Counted from the stretch's first letter, positions 1-6,534 are shown. The stretch: DNA of 10,995 nucleotides from an uncultured Clostridia bacterium (GCA_946405675.1 CAMJIC010000070.1:1-10995), one strand, 5' to 3'. The notes: generated by a model not told the origin, from the letters alone. Translations and numbers: made by a program.

Positions 1-2
1 CG

Positions 3-647
3 GTTGCGCTGACGACCTTCTTCACCAGCGCGGCGAACAGTGCCTTTTCGGGAACCGCCTCCAATAAGTTTATCCTGGGGGTATCCAACCGCTATTCGAT
101 TCCGCTGCTTTCCAGGATCCCGGTGATCGGCGGCCTGTTCCAGAAGATGTACCCCTTTGAGTGGATCATCATCGGCCTGGTCATTTTCTTCTGGTATCTG
201 ATGTACAAGACCCGCTACGGCATGCGGCTGAGGGCATGCGGAGAAAATCCCCAGGCGTTGGATGCGGCAGGCGGAAATGTTTACAGAACCAGGTGGATCG
301 CGGTGATCATTTCCGGAGCCCTGTCCGGAATCGGAGGAATTTGCTTCGCATATTCCATCATGGCGAACTTCTCCCCGAGCATATACATGGGATACGGGTA
401 TCTGGCGATCGCTGCCATGATCTTCGGAAACTGGAATATCTCCGCAACGGTTCTTGTGTGCCTGGTCTTCGGCTTTGCGAAGGCAGGCGGGCAGCAGCTT
501 TGCATTGCAATGAAGCTGCCGGGTAATTATACGGATCTGTTCAACATGCTTCCGTATATTCTGACCATGCTGCTGCTTGTGTTCTTCTCAAAGAGGAACC
601 ATCCTCCGCAGGCAAGCGGACAGCCATTTGACCAGAGCAGGAGGTAA
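3..647 (+). CDS. Nucleoside/simple-sugar ABC transporter permease, C-terminal part (NupQ/RbsC-like)
   Basis: An open frame enters from the left edge and stops with TAA at 645-647, giving 214 visible residues; the start lies outside the window. The visible part is strongly hydrophobic, with about five membrane segments. It contains the cytoplasmic stretch 'GMRLRACGENPQALDAAG', which is characteristic of permeases of the BmpA/NupOPQ and RbsC-type importers (BPD_transp_2 family), where it lies in the loop contacting the ATPase. Such permeases pair with a second permease, an ATPase and a BmpA-like lipoprotein to import nucleosides. Those partners would be expected just left of the window, with this gene as the last transporter gene, as NupQ usually is. 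The YczE-like gene follows 26 bp downstream on the same strand and probably shares its transcript. Family assignment is firm; guanosine/nucleoside specificity is inferred from similarity to NupQ. A GTG at 123 is internal and not a start. Confidence 0.88.
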   Translation, partial: VALTTFFTSAANSAFSGTASNKFILGVSNRYSIPLLSRIPVIGGLFQKMYPFEWIIIGLVIFFWYLMYKTRYGMRLRACGENPQALDAAGGNVYRTRWIAVIISGALSGIGGICFAYSIMANFSPSIYMGYGYLAIAAMIFGNWNISATVLVCLVFGFAKAGGQQLCIAMKLPGNYTDLFNMLPYILTMLLLVFFSKRNHPPQASGQPFDQSRR

Positions 648-673
648 AGAATAAGGAAAATGAAAGAGATGGA

Positions 674-1348
674 ATGAAAGAAATGGAAAGAGGAAAAGAC
701 CAGCTGGTGAAGCGGATCCTGATGAGCGCGATCGGCGTATTGATCTGCGGGATCAGTGTGGGGATGTTTAAGCGGGCGGAGCTTGGCGTGGATCCGTTCC
801 AGTCTTTGATGAGCGGGCTGAATGCGGTCATTCCGATCCGCTTCGGAACGCTGTACCTGATCGCGAATGCGTTGCTTCTGCTGTTCGCCCTGGTGTTTGA
901 CCGCAGGAAGATCGGGCTTGCGACTGTGATCAACCTGGTGTTTTTCGGATATATTGCGGAATTCGTGCAGAAGCTTCTGCTGAAGGCTTTTCCCGAAATG
1001 AACCTGGCGGCGCGCCTGATCCTTCTTCTGGCAGCGGTGATATTGATGTGCCTGGCGACCGCGTTTTACTTTACGGCGGATCTTGGCGTGTCTACCTATG
1101 ATGCGGTGTCACTGATCATTTCCCAGAAGCAGAGCAGGGTCGCCTTCCAGTACTGCCGGATCATCAGTGACTTTGTGTGCGTCATCCTGGGTGTGTGCCT
1201 GTGTCTGATCGCCGGCTATACCTTCCGGCAGGTCGGCGCGTCCGTCGGGATCGGGACAATCATCACTGCTTTCTTCATGGGTCCGTTGATTGAGTGGTTC
1301 AATGTACATGTGGCGAGGCCCTTCCTGAAGGGAAGAGGCGCAGATTGA
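674..1348 (+). CDS. YczE/YyaS/YitT-family integral membrane protein
   Basis: This 224-residue polytopic membrane protein has about five or six hydrophobic segments (roughly residues 13-33, 57-76, 80-99, 111-133, 161-182 and 187-208). It shows an internal duplication: 'RAELGVDPFQSL' near residue 34 is echoed by 'TADLGVSTYDAVSL' near residue 134. Repeated LGV-containing motifs of this kind are typical of the YczE/YitT family, whose molecular function is unknown; in some Firmicutes members neighbour transporters or regulators. It starts 26 bp after the nucleoside permease and ends before the terminator at 1465, so it is probably the last gene of that operon. The ATG at 674 is chosen because it opens the frame; the Shine-Dalgarno is weak (GAGATGG), and ATG 683 is a possible alternative. 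A role in nucleoside uptake is only suggested by position. Confidence 0.8.
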   Translation: MKEMERGKDQLVKRILMSAIGVLICGISVGMFKRAELGVDPFQSLMSGLNAVIPIRFGTLYLIANALLLLFALVFDRRKIGLATVINLVFFGYIAEFVQKLLLKAFPEMNLAARLILLLAAVILMCLATAFYFTADLGVSTYDAVSLIISQKQSRVAFQYCRIISDFVCVILGVCLCLIAGYTFRQVGASVGIGTIITAFFMGPLIEWFNVHVARPFLKGRGAD

Positions 1349-1392
1349 AATGGATGGAAGAACACTGTAAGCCACACCACCACCCGCTGGCT

Positions 1393-1409
1393 GCCCCGCT
1401 GGCCGGGGC
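1393..1409. repeat. Small GC hairpin adjoining a GGGGCGTGAC motif
   Basis: GCCCCG (1393-1398) and CGGGGC (1404-1409) form a 6-bp stem with a 5-nt loop. The right arm runs into GGGGCGTGAC (1405-1414), which is the reverse complement of GTCACGCCCC at 8224-8233, inside the structured element before the nuclease-helicase gene. There is no T tract, so it is not a terminator. It may be a remnant of the same intergenic repeat family. Confidence 0.4.
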
Positions 1410-1464
1410 GTGACAGACAATGCAGGCTTCTGTGAACGGTGGGATGGCGCAGACTGTGAATAAG

Positions 1465-1510
1465 GCCGCCGGCCGCAGGCGTATGGTACGCCTGCGGCCG
1501 GCGGCTTTTT
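1465..1510 (+). terminator. Strong intrinsic terminator after the nucleoside permease/YczE operon
   Basis: Two perfectly complementary 19-nt arms (1465-1483 and 1487-1505) are separated by a 3-nt TGG loop and followed by TTTTT (1506-1510). The stem is almost entirely G/C. It lies about 115 bp after the YczE-like stop codon and isolates that operon from the metY promoter downstream. Confidence 0.93.
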
Positions 1511-1763
1511 GCGTGGGATCTGTCTGAGGCCAGGCAGCAAGCCATACCCCTGCCCGGCGGGCGCACCCACAGGCCGGCGGGCGTACCCACAGGTCAGCGA
1601 GCGCACCCATAGGCCGGCGGGCGTACCCACAGGTCAGCGAGCGCACCCACAGGCCAGCCGGGCAGGTCAGCGGGCCGGCCTGTGGGTACGCCTTGTAACG
1701 GACGAGGCAAAATGGCTCATCTGGTATAGGAAAAAGCTTGAACTGGCCATAGAAAACGCGGAA
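1511..1763. other. Intergenic region before the metY promoter
   Basis: Apart from the tandem repeats at 1561-1692, this stretch holds no credible gene. Just after the repeats lies CTTGTAAC (1692-1699), which recurs at 10184-10191 and, reversed, at 8217-8224, always beside GC-rich structured DNA. A 99-residue open frame across the region mostly translates the repeats and has no convincing start. Confidence 0.6.
1561..1692. repeat. Five 20-bp GC-rich tandem repeats with a terminal inverted copy
   Basis: Five head-to-tail 20-bp units begin at 1561, 1581, 1601, 1621 and 1641. They alternate between type A (like GCGCACCCACAGGCCGGCGG) and type B (GCGTACCCACAGGTCAGCGA), making a 40-bp higher-order period; units 2 and 4 are identical. 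A reversed copy closes the array: CCTGTGGGTACGCC (1679-1692) is the exact reverse complement of GGCGTACCCACAGG at 1580-1593 and 1620-1633, so a large hairpin can form. The array lies between a terminator and a promoter. The 20-bp period is not a multiple of three and the encoded peptide is implausible, so it is treated as non-coding. Confidence 0.9.
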
Positions 1764-1792
1764 TTGACACTGAATGGATTGTGGCGTATATT
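1764..1792 (+). promoter_or_regulatory. Sigma-A promoter of the metY-ABC operon
   Basis: A consensus -35 TTGACA (1764-1769) and a -10 TATATT (1787-1792) are separated by exactly 17 bp. Transcription should begin near 1799, leaving a leader of about 230 nt before the metY start. It is the only strong promoter seen upstream of the 2032-6534 gene cluster. Confidence 0.82.
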
Positions 1793-1811
1793 CCTACCAG
1801 ACAGGTAGGAA
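1791..1811. promoter_or_regulatory. Palindromic putative operator over the metY -10/+1 region
   Basis: Perfect 8-bp half-sites TTCCTACC (1791-1798) and GGTAGGAA (1804-1811) are separated by 5 bp. The site overlaps the end of the -10 box and covers the predicted transcription start, the usual place for a repressor. Half-sites of this size and spacing would suit a dimeric winged-helix repressor such as the Rrf2-family sulfur regulator CymR, and the downstream genes fit that idea. The identity of the regulator is inference. The palindrome could also form a hairpin at the mRNA 5' end. Confidence 0.55.
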
Positions 1812-1828
1812 AGTGAATTCACGCCAGT

Positions 1829-1938
1829 TGTTCAGTACGGCCGAAGCACTTGCTGCTGAGGGCTTATGAAAGCGTAAAGTAACTGTTCAGGACAGCCCGA
1901 AGCACTTGCTGCTGAGGGCGTATGAAAGTGTAAATGAA
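1829..1938 (+). repeat. 55-56-bp direct repeat, two copies, in the metY leader
   Basis: Copy 1 (1829 to about 1883) and copy 2 (1884 to 1938) both begin TGTTCAG and share an identical core, CGAAGCACTTGCTGCTGAGGGC with only its first base position shifted, followed by TATGAAAG and GTAAA. The copies differ by a 1-bp indel and a few substitutions. Both lie inside the predicted 5' untranslated region. No start codon with a Shine-Dalgarno opens a credible short gene here. Confidence 0.8.
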
Positions 1939-2010
1939 GTGGCATCGGGCGATTCAGGATGCGAACATCGCTCAATGTGTAACTTTTCAGAACAGGTTCT
2001 GAACAGTTAC
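1879..2010. repeat. 132-bp element with perfect 12-bp terminal inverted repeats (MITE-like or structured leader RNA)
   Basis: GTAACTGTTCAG (1879-1890) is exactly mirrored by CTGAACAGTTAC (1999-2010). Inside, GCCCGA (1895-1900) can pair with TCGGGC (1945-1950), and GCGA (1961-1964) with TCGC (1968-1971). The right end is itself part of a second palindrome: 1979-1993 pairs with 1996-2010 apart from one mismatch, around the two bases AG. These alternatives (outer TIR pairing or a local 3' hairpin) are mutually exclusive. The element ends about 12 nt before the metY Shine-Dalgarno. It could be a small non-autonomous repeat or a cis-acting RNA; no known riboswitch class was recognised. Confidence 0.6.
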
Positions 2011-2031
2011 GGTCAGGGAAGGAGAATGGTT

Positions 2032-3327
2032 ATGGGTGAGCATCAGTTTAAGTTTGAGACCCTTCAGCTTCATGTGGGGCAGGAACAGGCGGATCCGGCG
2101 ACGGACGCGCGGGCGGTTCCGATTTATCAGACGACCTCTTATGTGTTCCACAGTGCGCAGCATGCGGCAGACCGCTTTGCGCTGAAGGATGCGGGCAATA
2201 TTTATGGCCGGCTGACCAATTCGACGCAGGGTGTCCTGGAGGCGCGCATTGCGGCGCTTGAGGGCGGTGTCGGCGCGCTGGCGGTGGCAGCCGGGGCAGC
2301 GGCGATCACATATTCCATCCTGGCCCTTGCGGGCGCGGGGGAGCATATCGTGGCGCAGAATACGATCTACGGCGGGAGCTATAACCTGCTCGACCAGACG
2401 CTTCCCGGATACGGGATCCGGACGAGCTTTGTGGATATTCATGACCTTACGGCAGTTGAGCAGGCGGTGGAAGAGAAGACAAAGGCGATCTTCATTGAAA
2501 CGCTGGGCAACCCGAATTCGGATATCCCGGACATTGAGGCCATCGCGAAGATCGCCCACAGCCATGACATCCCTCTGATCATTGACAATACCTTTGGCAC
2601 CCCATTTGCGATCCGGCCGATCGAATACGGCGCAGACATTGTCGTTCATTCTGCGACGAAATTCATCGGCGGCCACGGAACCACGCTGGGCGGGCTGATC
2701 GTGGACAGCGGAAGGTTTGACTGGAGGAAATCCGGAAAGTTCCCGCAGTTTACGGAGCCAAATGCCAGCTATCATGGCGTCTCCTTTGTGGATGCGGCAG
2801 GCCCCGCGGCCTATGTGACTTATATCCGGGCGATCCTGCTGCGTGACATGGGAGCGGCAATCTCCCCGTTCAATGCGTTTTTGCTTCTCCAGGGGCTTGA
2901 GACGCTGTCCCTTCGGTTGGAGCGGCATGCTGAGAATACCAGGGCAGTCGTTGCGTTTCTGGCGTCGCATCCGCAGGTGGAAGAGATCAGTCATCCCTCC
3001 CTCCCTGGCCATCCTGACCATGCGCTGTACGAGAAATACTTCCCGAACGGCGGCGCATCCATTTTCACCTTCCGCATCAAGGGCGGGAAGGAGGAAGCCT
3101 ATGCGTTCATCGATGGCCTGAAGATCTTTTCCCTGCTCGCGAATGTGGCGGATGTCAAGAGTCTGGTGATCCATCCCTATGATACCACTCATGCGGAGAT
3201 GTCCCCGGAGCAGCTTGAGGCTGCCGGGATCTATCAGAATACGATCCGTCTGTCCATCGGCACGGAGCATATTGACGATATCATCTGGGACTTGGAACAG
3301 GGCTTTGCCGCGGCGGCGAAGGTGTGA
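2032..3327 (+). CDS. metY: O-acetylhomoserine aminocarboxypropyltransferase (O-acetylhomoserine sulfhydrylase, MetY-like)
   Basis: This 431-residue PLP enzyme of the Cys/Met metabolism fold-type I family makes homocysteine from O-acetylhomoserine and sulfide in the cytoplasm; some family members also act on O-acetylserine. Landmarks are 'YGRLTNSTQ' (58-66), 'TIYGGSYNLL' (111-120, PLP-contacting Tyr113), Asp185 in 'IIDNTFGTP' (pairs with the PLP pyridine nitrogen) and the Schiff-base Lys210 in 'VVHSATKFIGGHG'. The length matches sulfhydrylases (about 425-430) rather than the shorter gamma-synthases and beta-lyases. The frame is open further upstream, but ATG 2032 is chosen because AGGGAAGGAG (2015-2024) lies 7 nt before it; ATG 2026 is only 1 nt from that site. 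The usual 'TNPT' reads 'TNST' here. The gene leads the cluster with the amino acid ABC transporter (96-bp gap) behind the promoter at 1764, probably under sulfur control. Confidence 0.92.
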   Translation: MGEHQFKFETLQLHVGQEQADPATDARAVPIYQTTSYVFHSAQHAADRFALKDAGNIYGRLTNSTQGVLEARIAALEGGVGALAVAAGAAAITYSILALAGAGEHIVAQNTIYGGSYNLLDQTLPGYGIRTSFVDIHDLTAVEQAVEEKTKAIFIETLGNPNSDIPDIEAIAKIAHSHDIPLIIDNTFGTPFAIRPIEYGADIVVHSATKFIGGHGTTLGGLIVDSGRFDWRKSGKFPQFTEPNASYHGVSFVDAAGPAAYVTYIRAILLRDMGAAISPFNAFLLLQGLETLSLRLERHAENTRAVVAFLASHPQVEEISHPSLPGHPDHALYEKYFPNGGASIFTFRIKGGKEEAYAFIDGLKIFSLLANVADVKSLVIHPYDTTHAEMSPEQLEAAGIYQNTIRLSIGTEHIDDIIWDLEQGFAAAAKV

Positions 3328-3337
3328 CCTCAGGGTG

Positions 3338-3379
3338 CCTGTTCACGGCTGGTCTGATCGGAAGAAGGCTGTGGACAGG
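3338..3379 (+). other. Intercistronic stem-loop between metY and the binding-protein gene
   Basis: CCTGTTCACGGC (3338-3349) pairs with GCTGTGGACAGG (3368-3379) over 12 bp including two G-U wobbles, with an 18-nt loop. No T tract follows, so it is probably not a terminator. It might be an RNA-processing or stability element separating metY from the highly translated binding-protein message. Confidence 0.45.
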
Positions 3380-3423
3380 AAGATTTCAGGCTGAACATTC
3401 TGAATGGAAGGAGAAGGCAGATT

Positions 3424-4287
3424 ATGAAAAAGAAGCAGGTGATCGCGGTATTGGCCGCAGCGGCATTCGGGACAACATTTTTGGGCGCGGGGAGCGCATT
3501 TGCAGACGAGCCATTCCGCACGCTGGATGAGATCAAGGAGAGCGGAACGATCAATATAGGCGTATTCTCGGACAAGAGCCCTTTCGGCTATGTGGATGAG
3601 AACGGGGAGTACCAGGGCTATGATGTGTACCTGGCCGAGCGTCTGGGGAAAGACCTGGGCGTGGAGATCAATTATGTGTCCACCGAGGCCGCGAGCAGGA
3701 TCGAATACCTCCAGACAGGGAAGGTGGATATCATTCTGGCAAACTTTACGGTGACGGAGGAAAGGGCGGAGGAGGTTGATTTTGCTCTGCCGTACATGAA
3801 TGTGGCACTTGGCGTGGTCTCGCCGGATGACGCGGTTGTGGAGAGCCTGGATGACCTTGGCGAGGATGACCAGGTGATCGTGATCTCCGGGACAACAGCA
3901 GAGACCTATCTGGTGAAGAATTACCCCGAGATCCGGCTTCAGAAGTACGATGCCTACGCGGAGGCCAAGACGGCGCTTGAGAATGGCAATGCGGCTGCCT
4001 GGGCAAATGACAACACGGAGGTCATAGCATTTGCGATTGAGAATGAAGGCTTCACCGTCGGTATTCCCTCCCTTGGAAGCGCGGATACGATCGCGCCGGC
4101 AGTGACGAAGGGAAATGAAACCTTGCTTGACTGGCTGAATGAGGAGATCGTCGCGCTGGGTGAGGAGCAGTTCTTCCATGCAGACTATGAAGCGACCCTG
4201 CTGGACACATACGGGGCGGATTATGAAGATACGCTCGTGGTCGAAGGCGGAGCTGTGGGAGCGGCTGCGGAGACGGAGACAGAGTAA
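3424..4287 (+). CDS. Polar amino acid ABC transporter substrate-binding protein (non-lipidated)
   Basis: This 287-residue extracellular solute-binding protein (SBP_bac_3 family) captures an amino acid for the permeases that follow. Residues 1-27 form a signal peptide: a Lys-rich start, a hydrophobic core and a signal peptidase I site AFA|DE after Ala27. No cysteine is present, so the lipobox usual for Gram-positive binding proteins is missing. Family ligand residues are visible: Thr111 and Arg114 in 'FTVTEERAEEVDF' (Arg binds the alpha-carboxylate), 'SGTTAETYL' (155-163) and Asp196 in 'AAWANDN' (the usual amino-group ligand). The C-terminus is acidic (ETETE). AAGGAG lies upstream of ATG 3424. 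Linkage to metY suggests cystine, cysteine or methionine as substrate, but the sequence alone does not fix it. Confidence 0.87.
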   Translation: MKKKQVIAVLAAAAFGTTFLGAGSAFADEPFRTLDEIKESGTINIGVFSDKSPFGYVDENGEYQGYDVYLAERLGKDLGVEINYVSTEAASRIEYLQTGKVDIILANFTVTEERAEEVDFALPYMNVALGVVSPDDAVVESLDDLGEDDQVIVISGTTAETYLVKNYPEIRLQKYDAYAEAKTALENGNAAAWANDNTEVIAFAIENEGFTVGIPSLGSADTIAPAVTKGNETLLDWLNEEIVALGEEQFFHADYEATLLDTYGADYEDTLVVEGGAVGAAAETETE

Positions 4288-4355
4288 GAGTTTGAAATCA
4301 ATCACATAGTTAAGAATCAATCGTATCGTAAGGGAACATCGGGAATCAGGTCTCG

Positions 4356-4388
4356 CCGGACATGTGCCATGTATTGTGCCATGTCCGG
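4356..4388 (+). other. Inverted repeat between the binding-protein and first permease genes
   Basis: CCGGACATG (4356-4364) and CATGTCCGG (4380-4388) form a perfect 9-bp stem with a 15-nt loop. The 9-mer GTGCCATGT also occurs twice in direct orientation (4364-4372 and 4376-4384). There is no T tract. The hairpin ends just before the Shine-Dalgarno of the permease and could lower downstream expression relative to the binding protein. Confidence 0.5.
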
Positions 4389-4404
4389 TTGGGAAGAGGA
4401 ACAG

Positions 4405-5064
4405 ATGGAAAAGGAAGTCATACTGCAATATTTACCACTTTACCGGGAAGCACTCCTGCTCACCTTGAGAATCGGGTGGCAGGGTGTTTTTCTGGCGTTT
4501 CTGTTCGGGCTGGCCTGCGCGCTGATCCGGCACAGGAGGGTGCCTGTCCTGCGTCATGTTGTGACTGTGTATATCGAATTCTTTCGGAATACACCGTTGC
4601 TGGTGCAGCTGTTTTTTCTGTATTTTGCGCTCCCGAAGATCGGGATCCGGATGACACCGGAAGTCTGCGGAAGCCTGGGGCTTGGGCTTCTGGGCGGCGC
4701 ATATATGGCGGAGACCTTCCGCAGCGGGCTTGAGAGCGTTGCCCCGATTCAGGAAGAGAGTGCCCTGAGCCTGGGGATGACTCCGCTCCAGGCATTCTGG
4801 CATGTGATCCTCCCTCAGGCATTTACCGCAAGCGTGACAGGGATCGTGGCCAATGTCATTTTCCTCCTGAAGGAGACCAGCGTCTTCTCCGTGATCAGCC
4901 TGATGGACCTGATGTTTACCGCAAAGGACCTGATCGGAATGTATGCCAAAACGCTGGAATGCCTCACGTTGCTTGTGGTGTTCTACCTGATCATGCTGCT
5001 TCCGGTCTCCTTGCTCGGGTCATACCTGGAAAGGAGGCTGCGCTATGCAGAATATGGAAAATAA
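4405..5064 (+). CDS. Polar amino acid ABC transporter permease, first subunit
   Basis: This 219-residue HisM/GlnP-type (PAAT) permease has about five membrane helices. Residues 59-71 carry the family motif 'FFRNTPLLVQLFF'. The cytoplasmic EAA loop, which docks onto the ATPase, is 'EESALSLGMTPLQAFWHVILPQA' split at about 117-139, ending in the conserved LPQA. ATG 4405 is preferred over an in-frame ATG at 4369 because GGGAAGAGGA (4391-4400) sits 4 nt upstream and the longer form would begin inside the inverted repeat at 4356-4388. It pairs with the second permease (48 bp downstream) as a heterodimer. Amino-acid uptake is firm; the exact substrate is not shown. Confidence 0.88.
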   Translation: MEKEVILQYLPLYREALLLTLRIGWQGVFLAFLFGLACALIRHRRVPVLRHVVTVYIEFFRNTPLLVQLFFLYFALPKIGIRMTPEVCGSLGLGLLGGAYMAETFRSGLESVAPIQEESALSLGMTPLQAFWHVILPQAFTASVTGIVANVIFLLKETSVFSVISLMDLMFTAKDLIGMYAKTLECLTLLVVFYLIMLLPVSLLGSYLERRLRYAEYGK

Positions 5065-5112
5065 CCCGGAGAGAGTCACTTTGGTGAGCGGTTATGAAGC
5101 AGGGGGACAGCC

Positions 5113-5787
5113 ATGACAAACCTTGGACTGGATGTATTATTCAAGGGCAGTAATTTCCTTCGGCTGCTCGGCGGCCTGTGGGTGGCGGTGCGCATCAGCC
5201 TGGTATCTGTGGCGATCAGCATCGCATTGGGGATCCCGGCAGGGATCCTGATGACATCAAAGAAGAAGGGGATCCGGGTGATATTCAGGATCTATCTGGA
5301 GATCGTGCGGATCATGCCCCAGATGGTTCTTCTGTTCATTGTGTATTTCGGGACGACCAGGGTGTTCGGCTGGGATCTGTCGGCGGAAGCCTCTGCCATC
5401 ATTGTATTCGTGTTCTGGGGGTGTGCGGAGATGGGAGACCTGGTGCGGGGCGCGTTGATCAGCATTCCCAAAATCCAGTATGAGAGCGCCGCGGCACTTG
5501 GCATGGATCAGATGACATCCTTTCGTTATGTGATCCTTCCGCAGACGATCCGCCGCCTGATCCCGCTGTCGATCAACCTGATCACGCGGATGATCAAGAC
5601 GACGAGCCTGGTGATGATGATCGGGATCGTGGAGGTCCTGAAGGTCGGGCAGCAGATCATTGAGGCCAACCGGAAAGCTTCTCCGAATGCGGCATTCGGC
5701 GTGTTTGCCGTGGTGCTTCTGATGTATTTCCTAATCTGCTGGCCTGTCAGCCGGCTGGCAGTGTATCTTGAGAAAAGGTGGGCATGA
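5113..5787 (+). CDS. Polar amino acid ABC transporter permease, second subunit
   Basis: This 224-residue PAAT-type permease is the probable partner of the preceding one. It has about five hydrophobic helices, the segment 'EIVRIMPQMVLLFIVYFG' corresponding to the 'FRNTPLLVQL' motif of the first subunit, and an EAA loop with 'YESAAALGM' and 'FRYVILPQTIRRLIP'. GCAGGGGG lies shortly before ATG 5113. The stop TGA at 5785-5787 is only 3 bp from the ATPase start, indicating translational coupling. The signature 'RNTP' of many family members reads 'RIMP' here, seen also in other second subunits of this type. Confidence 0.88.
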   Translation: MTNLGLDVLFKGSNFLRLLGGLWVAVRISLVSVAISIALGIPAGILMTSKKKGIRVIFRIYLEIVRIMPQMVLLFIVYFGTTRVFGWDLSAEASAIIVFVFWGCAEMGDLVRGALISIPKIQYESAAALGMDQMTSFRYVILPQTIRRLIPLSINLITRMIKTTSLVMMIGIVEVLKVGQQIIEANRKASPNAAFGVFAVVLLMYFLICWPVSRLAVYLEKRWA

Positions 5788-5790
5788 TTC

Positions 5791-6534
5791 ATGGGAAATG
5801 AGGTTTTGCGGATCGAGCATCTTCACAAGGAGTTTGAGGGAAATGTGATCCTGGAGGATATCAGCCTGACAGTCAGGAAGGGTGAGGTCATTGTCGTGAT
5901 CGGCCCGTCCGGATGCGGGAAGAGTACGCTTTTGCGCTGCGTCAATGCCCTGGAGGACATTCAGGGCGGGAAGATTCTTCTGGATGACGAACCGGTGGAC
6001 CCCTCTTCAAAGGCCATCAGCCGGATGCGCCAGAAGATCGGGATGGTGTTTCAAAGCTATGACCTGTTTCCCCACAAGACGATCCTGCAGAATGTGACCT
6101 TGGCACCGGAGAAGGTTCAGAAAAGAAAAAAGGCTGAGGCTGAACGGGAGGCGCTGGAGCTGTTGGAGCGGGTCAATCTTGCGGACAGGGGAAATGATTA
6201 TCCGAGACAGCTGTCCGGCGGGCAGAAGCAGAGGGTTGCGATCGTGCGGGCACTGTGCATGCATCCGGATATCCTCCTGCTGGACGAGATCACGGCGGCC
6301 CTGGATCCGGAGATGGTGCATGAGGTGCTGGAGGTGGTTGTCTCTCTGGCGAGGTCGGGCAGCACGATGCTGATCGTAACGCATGAGATGGGATTCGCGA
6401 AGGCGGTGGCGGACAGGGTGATTTTCCTGGATGAAGGCAGGATCGTGGAGGAAAGCAGTGCGCCCAGGGATTTCTTTGCCATGCCCGGGACAGAGCGCGC
6501 CCGGGCATTCCTGAAGACCTTCGATTATGAATAA
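5791..6534 (+). CDS. Polar amino acid ABC transporter ATP-binding protein
   Basis: This 247-residue ATPase energises the amino acid importer on the cytoplasmic face. All motifs are in order: Walker A GPSGCGKST (38-46, Lys44), Q-loop Gln88 in 'VFQSYDLFPH', ABC signature LSGGQKQRVAI (141-151), Walker B ILLLDE (161-166) and H-loop His198 in 'VTHEMGFA'. Length and order match GlnQ/HisP/TcyC-type proteins. After Walker B the common 'PTSALDPE' reads 'ITAALDPE', a variant also used by functional family members. AGGTGG before the start overlaps the end of the second permease gene. It is the last gene of the operon and is followed by the hairpin terminator at 6564-6628. Confidence 0.93.
   Translation: MGNEVLRIEHLHKEFEGNVILEDISLTVRKGEVIVVIGPSGCGKSTLLRCVNALEDIQGGKILLDDEPVDPSSKAISRMRQKIGMVFQSYDLFPHKTILQNVTLAPEKVQKRKKAEAEREALELLERVNLADRGNDYPRQLSGGQKQRVAIVRALCMHPDILLLDEITAALDPEMVHEVLEVVVSLARSGSTMLIVTHEMGFAKAVADRVIFLDEGRIVEESSAPRDFFAMPGTERARAFLKTFDYE

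Noticed and set aside
1561..1692. CRISPR array
   Set aside because: Units are directly adjacent with no unique spacers, and no cas genes are present.
1509..1808. 99-residue open frame over the 20-bp repeats
   Set aside because: The product is mostly repeat-derived Arg/Pro-rich peptide, lacks a good ribosome site and spans the promoter.
1799..2025. SAM riboswitch or T-box leader before metY
   Set aside because: Neither the SAM-I core nor the T-box sequence nor a terminator/antiterminator with a T tract could be identified by eye.
1906..2031. Upstream extension of the metY protein
   Set aside because: It would translate the repeat leader from a non-ATG codon without a ribosome site and past the usual family N-terminus; ATG 2032 has a well-spaced Shine-Dalgarno.
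1987..3270. 427-residue minus-strand open frame opposite metY
   Set aside because: Arg-rich antisense translation without family features; the plus strand encodes a full PLP enzyme.
3343..4428. 361-residue open frame on the minus strand opposite the binding-protein gene
   Set aside because: It is a shadow of the plus-strand gene, which has a signal peptide, a ribosome site and clear family motifs; the minus-strand product has no recognisable domain.
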